From the NCBI GenBank assembly GCA_964019425.1, contig OZ025798.1, forward strand, positions 434,001 to 498,000: DNA of 64,000 nt, in the 5' to 3' direction. A model generated the notes under the pieces. The model worked only from the letters and a program-made list of their open reading frames with translations. It was not told the origin of the DNA and searched no databases. The position numbers and the translations under genes are program-made. The stretch is from Flectonema sp. DT1601 (taxonomy: Eukaryota; Euglenozoa; Diplonemea; Diplonemida; Diplonemidae). The first letter of the stretch is position 1. Every line of letters starts with the position of its first letter. Positions 59,501 to 64,000 of the stretch are shown here, one piece after another.

Positions 59501-62500
59501 GAAGAACAGGATTCGATTTTAATCTTTGATTGAACCCATTTGGCAACATTACCAAACTTATCAAATGCTGTGACAACAACAGGTGACATAGTACTATCTG
59601 ATCCACTCACTGCAGGTGATTGAACTGTTAAAGAGCTAACAGTTGAAGGTGAGAAACAAATCTTTCTCGTAACTCCTGATGACACTAAACCAGCTGAGAC
59701 TGCTCTAACACTCAAGCAATCAGTGTTGCGATATGAGAATGAAAATTCAACTCTTGAATTATCTGCGTACGATGGTAGCGCTCCCGTATGAACTAAACGA
59801 GAACTACTTCCATGAATAACCTGTAGCTCTACTAACTTACTTGACTGAGAGATATCATTCTGTAGACATCCTACTTCAACGTCTACCAGATCGCATTGCA
59901 TTACTCCGCCGCGTAACCCGCAGATTTGTTCTTTTTTAAATTGAGATGGACACTCTATCTCAGTCGGAGTTAGAGATTTTTTACTAACAAACCTTCTTGT
60001 TATATCTGCTGAGTTTCCTCCTTTGTCCAGAACACCGAAAGTGTACATCATCTGCTGACCTGCTACTGCAGTAAGACAATCAGAATCGGTATGAGCTGAA
60101 TTCCTACAAGGTGATATGTAAGATTCCTGTCCTGGTTGACATGGCTGTGAAATAACAGTCAAACGATAAGGAGCACCAGCTACAACAGTGATTGTTGGAC
60201 AAACAATAGAACCTAATTGACTTATTGGCGTTGCTACTGTTTTATAAACAGATACGTAACGAGCTCCACCATCATTAGTAACACCGCAGTGAGTGTCTGG
60301 AGAGGTAGGGCATGAGTCACATCTGTTACTCTTACTGTTGAAGACGTATCCAGACATACATGTGCATACTTCATTAGAACATATCATATTGTTGAATACA
60401 CATTGTGATGAAACCTTACAACTTGTTGAAGTCTTCTGTACTCCACATGATGTTTGTCTACAAGGATTAGCACAATAATTCCTACGAACTGATCCATGTT
60501 GTGATACAAGAGATGCAGCACAGACACATGTAGTCGACGACATGTCATCTATTGTTGAAGAAAGAGCAAAGACAGGCATCCCCCGAGCAGTGCATATCTT
60601 ATGACAAGACGCAGGGGATAAATCAAGAATTCTAACTGCATAGGTTTCACTCGTTGTGAAAGTGTGTTGATGTTCTTCAGAGCATCCAACACATTTTGGT
60701 GGATCCTTGTAGCATCCAACGTACTGATATGGAGTGACATCGTCGTTATTTCTTGTTTTTTTAATGACCAACTCAAGATTACCTGTGTGAGTGTAAGCAA
60801 CATCTCTCCACGTAACAAGACCTGTTGATCCAACAGTTGCTCTTGTCTTTCCTTTTATATTTCCGAGAGTACCAGATCTTGTAGATAGGGATACTTCTGT
60901 GGCTAATGCTGTGGCTGCATTGCCGTACTTGTCAACAACTGATGCGTGGATATATAAGGTATCCATTGGACTCACCTTATCGACTCCCCCAAGGTTACAA
61001 CTGAACTTCAAAGGATTTCCTGCAACTACTGTAATCGGTTCTGTTGTTTTGATGAATTTCATACTACACGTAGTATCACCAACAGGGCAATTAGTCAATG
61101 AACACGTTGCAGTAATCCTAACGTATCCAGCTTGTTGGATAGTTGCTTCAAGAAAAGCTTTTCCTTGAACTATATCAACAGTAATAGATTGCTGCTCATA
61201 GAATGATATTGGTTCCCATGTGAGTGACGCATCATCCAAGTCACTAATAACAGAGGCCGTAAATTTACAGGTCCCTGTCTCTGCAGCAGTCGGATTAGTT
61301 CCTGAATATAAAACAGCTGAAAGAGGTAATTGTGTTCCAGCTTCAATTAGTTCCGGTTGTGATGGAAATTTGACTGCGTCAGGTCGATTTGGAGCGACAA
61401 CTACATTCTTTGATGTTGTCAAGATACCTTTAGCACTTAGTTCAAACTTAAGTAACAAACACGATCCTTGATAACCCTTAGGGTAATTGAGAGCTGTCCC
61501 TGTAGCTGTTAACGTTATGTCAATAACATCAACGATATCTTGTCTGGTGGTACAGAGTTCTTTTATAACTAATTTTGCTGACAGGGAGGTAGGAGCTGTA
61601 GCTCCATTCAATGAAACAGTTGTAAGCAACACCTCTCTATAGAAAGGAAGGATAGGAGTACCCCATAAAATGACATCTTCACCCGAACCACTGTTTTGAC
61701 CATGTCTTGTTAGGATGTGAATATCAAAAGTTACACAAGCTGTGCTTAACTCTCCTCTACCTGGAGATAGCTTGTTGGATTCATCCGCACCAACAAACGT
61801 CAAACTGAGGTCTTGAAAAGCACAATAGTCACTCTGGATTTCTAAGTTTGTTGGCTGAATGATTAATCCGTCGAAAGCTGCTTTTCCACAAGTCGTAGTT
61901 TGAGTTTTTACATCCCTGTCCACACAGTCAAATGGCATTGCAACAGAGTTCAGTATAGGACGGGTTCCGTCGACTACAATTTTTTGTCGAAGTGTAAAAA
62001 AAACAGATGGCCAGTCTTCACTAGTTCCAAGACCAGTTACCCTAACGACGTAACGCTCGCCACGACGAGCGTTGATTGATACTGATGGAGTCGTTCCTCT
62101 TCCACATAATACGGTTTGACTACCTGAAGGTGTTAGTATCGATTGAACTGTCATTGGTTTACTTGAGAATGGTCCAATAACTTCCAATGAAAACTCGGGA
62201 GATACGAATCTATGATCACCAAGTACTTCGATTTCAGTTTTGCCACTGTTTGCTGCTGTTATAACAAACCAATTATCTAAATCAAACTCATTCCACTCCG
62301 CAGCTACACCAGTATGACCTGAGAAACATATAGATCCAGGGTTACCTCTATTAGAAACACTTGCGATGTGAATACTGTTTTCACGATCAAAACAGATTGG
62401 TAAAGGTTCATTAATCTTTAAGTCTTCAATTGGTTCCAAAGGTATCATTTCTGGTCCGTTAATGGATCCACAGCAGCATCCAGCTGGGAGTGAAGGTATT

Positions 62501-64000
62501 TTTAAGCATTGGCAAAGACCAAGATCTCTAGCGGTTTGTGTTGAAAAAACACAACCTGCCTTTGTACAGTCGTCTTGAAGGATGTGTCTTCTACACATAT
62601 CATAATTACCAGCACCTTCAAGAGTTTGAAGGGAGTATCCAGTGGTCTGACTGCTTACAATTGGAATTCCACTTTCACAGACGGGATTGCCGTATTGATC
62701 AGTAACTTGTACTTCGATTCTGCCTACTGAGGATCCAATGACAACATATGAAGGTGTAGTTGTCTGTAGCATCATTGCCTCTCCAGCAACAACAGTCAGA
62801 TATAATTCAGAAGATTGTAACGGAGGTGAGAAAGCTCTAAGAATTAGTTGACCACCTTCTGGAATCTTTTCCGGAACAGTAATTGATACTTTACAACTAT
62901 TCGGTGAACCTGATCTACATGAGCTGACCTGTTGTGGTACTGCTCGTCTCATATCGTCACTGTCTGATGTGTGTCTTGTTGGGATGTTATTAATACTGAT
63001 GTCAATATGTTCTCCCCAGGCAACAAATCCTCCTCCCAAGTCAGCAGAATTCACAGTTATTTCTATAGTCGATCCTGCTGTAACTTTTCCGGAAGTTACA
63101 CCTGCTGAGCACATCAGAAGTTGATGTGGTGCAGAAGATTTGAAAGAAATATCTAACGGTGGAGTTACTAAGTTTGTTGACATATGTTTAATTGAGAGTT
63201 CAACAGATCCTCCACTTGAACTTCCACATTGATCAGAACGATCATAATGAAGAGCAATACCAGCGAAGTTAGCTATTCCATCTGAGGTTACTCGAACTTC
63301 ATTTTGCACATAGAGATCAGGTACTTCTAAAGTCGCTTCTTCAGACGAAAACAACGTAGCGATACTTGTTGCTGGATACTCACACCAAAATTGCATCAAC
63401 ATCTCACACGATACTGCTTCAAAAGGATAAGCCATACATTCACCAAAGTTACTTGGGTCAGGATCATGTAGTCCTTTACAACATCTGTTAACAGGATCAC
63501 TGTTGTACTTTTTATTAAAATATGAGGCACTTGCACTGCTGTCCCACATAACGACAGGAGGATTCGTAGTCGTGTCCACTACAGTAAGACCACTCCAAAA
63601 AGGTTTGCCTTGTGAACGTGATGTGACTAGTTTCTCTACAGCTTCACTGTCAACAGTGAGAAGAGTTCCTCCCTCAGCAAGACACTTGTCGGAAGCTAAT
63701 GTGCGAGATGTTGGGTTGAGGTAGTGTTCGAGACATTTACCTTCTAATAATGTTCTGTAGGTGTTACTCTCTTGACCCTCATCCCAAGGGCATTCAGTCA
63801 TCGCGGATTGCGGTAAGCGAACTGCATTACCGAAACCGTCAACCACTTGTGCTGTTACAGAGAACAGTTCACCGTTTAGGACCTCTTGTCTCTCTGGTCT
63901 TCCAACAAATTTTAAACGAGACACATTACCAGAGATAATATGAACTTCTTGAAGTAATGTGTTCTTAGCATTCGGAGACCAGAACAACAGCTGTAAAGCT
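37521..64000 (-). CDS. Giant multidomain extracellular-type protein, 5' end beyond window
   Basis: Seven visible exons join in phase: 64000-42535 (open at the edge), 42467-42394, 42316-39344, 39262-39152, 39077-38870, 38743-38666 and 38579-37521. They encode 8,655 residues before TGA/TAA at 37521, with more upstream. The first visible exon alone is at least 21,466 bp. The protein is built of about 29 Ig-like/filamin-like repeats with the signature AGxxFxxxVxxxDxxGN, interspersed with C-type lectin, WSC, Kelch, PAN, LamG-like and EGF-like domains, then a Cys-rich C-terminal region of about 1,000 residues and a final EGF. No membrane segment is visible and the C-terminus (SGSGSPDPDFNG) is soluble, so a secreted or matrix/adhesion role is inferred; an anchor could lie upstream. 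I do not know a named family with this architecture. Exon F (42467-42394) is only 74 bp. Confidence 0.9.
38870..39077 (-). other. Giant gene exon with galactose-binding-like strand pattern
   Basis: 69 codons with FVEVEFEEAVYITQVWVYEN and PGSVIEIYA. This pattern occurs in galactose-binding-like beta-sandwich modules; assignment by eye only. The domain begins in the preceding exon (39262-39152, QWRNALQ). Confidence 0.5.
39344..42316 (-). other. Giant gene Cys-rich exon with two repeat types
   Basis: About 990 codons. The first part (42300-41060) repeats a module with IDCxG, then a Pro-rich spacer, PCGCPxPxxxCK, and CPxW, roughly every 50-60 residues (for example VEIDCGGWPEPELEQ, LEIDCQGTFPPVL, AQIDCRGRPQDI). 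The second part (41060-39900) repeats a unit with CGL, CxxTCxxDxHC, YxCxxxxC about four times. An EGF-like unit with GFWAGDHCDRCHLGFGG ends it. Confidence 0.7.
42690..42930 (-). other. Giant gene EGF/laminin-like cluster near exon end
   Basis: Contains GIWAGDVCNTCGTNYFGG and CSKGYTGAICDRCEP with regular Cys spacing. The WAG-C-C-G pattern repeats near 45340 and 39580. Confidence 0.7.
45220..45700 (-). other. Giant gene EGF-like cluster
   Basis: Residues about 6100-6260 of the visible protein. Contains CNHNGVCAALSP, GFWAGPNCETCALGYEG and CSGHGVCRADGKCVCFG, classic EGF/Tenascin-like Cys patterns. Confidence 0.75.
47215..47660 (-). other. Giant gene LamG/concanavalin-like domain
   Basis: Residues about 5445-5595. 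FSLELWARFHS, SQLSWFVEWRR, DSWHNYVATFEG and VLLYDIRVFSLRLT match the strand order of laminin-G/pentraxin-like lectin folds. Confidence 0.65.
50235..50490 (-). other. Giant gene partial C-type-lectin-like segment
   Basis: FAGWGPTFEPTPAD, KCVIINYGENFNWVLADC and YLCK follow the C-terminal half of a C-type lectin domain (WxxGxP, CV, WxDxxC, C). Confidence 0.5.
51285..51575 (-). other. Giant gene WSC domain (second)
   Basis: Residues about 4141-4238. IGCYMSTSSGF, IEHCAEKCDAEGYQLMAIE, CKCGNRPILPNS, CSVTCSG and GCGGWERLQVFN give the full WSC carbohydrate-binding pattern with eight Cys. Confidence 0.8.
53008..53220 (-). other. Giant gene PAN/apple-like domain
   Basis: Residues about 3593-3663. SWKLCEQQCNTNSECMMW and LCFLYDTAGDVELVS match PAN-domain Cys spacing. 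A second WSC-like Cys cluster (SCQTCCGSSGSQFMMV, CTCLSS) follows at about 52740-52900. Confidence 0.65.
54090..55260 (-). other. Giant gene Kelch-type beta-propeller
   Basis: Residues about 2913-3303. Blades include LFGGSKRG, IFGGMDRNGKFLGDLHVVD, VYGGVNEDGISNQLWTLD, VFPGITETG, LFGGTTNGGWN and YFGGFSAGQD, with W-containing strands. A Thr/Ser-rich mucin-like insert (about 54760-54900, TVTPTYTETLTGS) lies between blades. Confidence 0.8.
60480..60735 (-). other. Giant gene WSC-like domain (first)
   Basis: Residues about 1088-1173. YVGCYKDPPKC, ASCHKICTARGMPVFAL and TCVCAASL follow the WSC pattern; a Cys-rich EGF-like stretch (CMSGYVFNSKSNRC) follows toward 60290. Confidence 0.7.
63370..63740 (-). 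other. Giant gene C-type lectin domain
   Basis: Residues about 86-210 of the visible part. HYLNPTSRTLASDKCLAEGG, LLTVDSE, FWSGL, and the closing CEMLMQFWCEYP follow the C-type lectin order. Calcium-binding EPN/QPD and WND motifs are not clearly preserved, so sugar binding is uncertain. Confidence 0.7.

Larger units (their letters stand above)
46700..63950 (-). other. Giant gene array of about 29 Ig-like/filamin-like repeats
   Basis: Recurring strand signature AGxxFxxxVxxxDxxGNxV, for example AGEQFSFTVMVLDSVGN, AGVPFGVFVRVLDSYGN, AGEEFSVVGALVDKYGN and AGQTFTVTVRLADEFGN. Spacing is irregular (100-450 residues) because other domains are inserted between repeats. The pattern is shared by filamin/ABP280 repeats and bacterial Big1 domains; which fold applies is undecided. 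Confidence 0.75.

Noticed and set aside
1-64000. tRNA, rRNA, LTR or capsid-bearing elements
   Set aside because: None recognised by reading both strands; a covariance-model or profile search would be needed to exclude small RNAs.

Overview
The window comes from an intron-bearing unicellular eukaryote (protist) of moderate to low GC, whose noncoding DNA is full of long A or T homopolymers. The lineage cannot be fixed from the sequence. Clues are short GT-AG introns (58-82 bp apart from one of 238 bp and one of 167 bp), a coiled-coil protein of flagellar/basal-body type, class III nucleotide cyclases, a sedolisin protease, and a ubiquitin-like plus LRR giant. All ten confident or probable host genes lie on the minus strand. 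Each of the eight multi- or single-exon genes whose start codon I can place has an acceptor-like CAG or AAG close upstream of its ATG. This is the pattern expected of directional, possibly trans-spliced gene clusters as in Euglenozoa, but that remains inference.

Layout from left to right: 1-3907, a window-truncated gene encoding a ubiquitin-like domain followed by at least 46 LRRs of 25 residues. It looks like a 75-bp minisatellite but is open in one frame throughout. 3908-6446 shows no gene. 6447-8420 is a TA-flanked inverted-repeat DNA element lying 21 bp from the stop codon of the next gene. 8442-9537 encodes a small protein with one Ig-like/filamin-like repeat. 9792-12624 encodes a coiled-coil protein with three IQ motifs. 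12625-18350 is intergenic, with diverged local repeats and a decayed piggyBac element (15094-16809, TTAA on both sides). 18351-19704 encodes a divergent kinase-like protein with uncertain 5' end. About 19972-20177 holds a possible orphan exon pair. 20327-21007 encodes a peroxiredoxin-fold protein without its peroxidatic cysteine. 21008-25474 is A/T-rich intergenic DNA. 25475-28339 encodes a Cache-HAMP-cyclase-like receptor. 28791-30732 encodes a six-exon secreted sedolisin (S53). 31352-33054 encodes a four-exon flagellar-type coiled-coil protein. 33313-35727 encodes a multi-pass adenylate cyclase with two cyclase domains. 35728-37520 is noncoding. 37521-64000 is the 3' part of an enormous extracellular-type gene: seven visible exons, one of at least 21.4 kb, and at least 8,655 residues.

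Functionally the window mixes surface/extracellular giants (Ig-like arrays, C-type lectin, WSC, Kelch, PAN, LamG-like, EGF and Cys-rich modules), signalling proteins (two cyclases and a kinase-like protein), cytoskeletal coiled coils and one secreted acid protease. Three of the enzyme-like genes (peroxiredoxin, Cache-cyclase, kinase-like) have lost recognisable catalytic residues, which suggests regulatory or scaffold roles.
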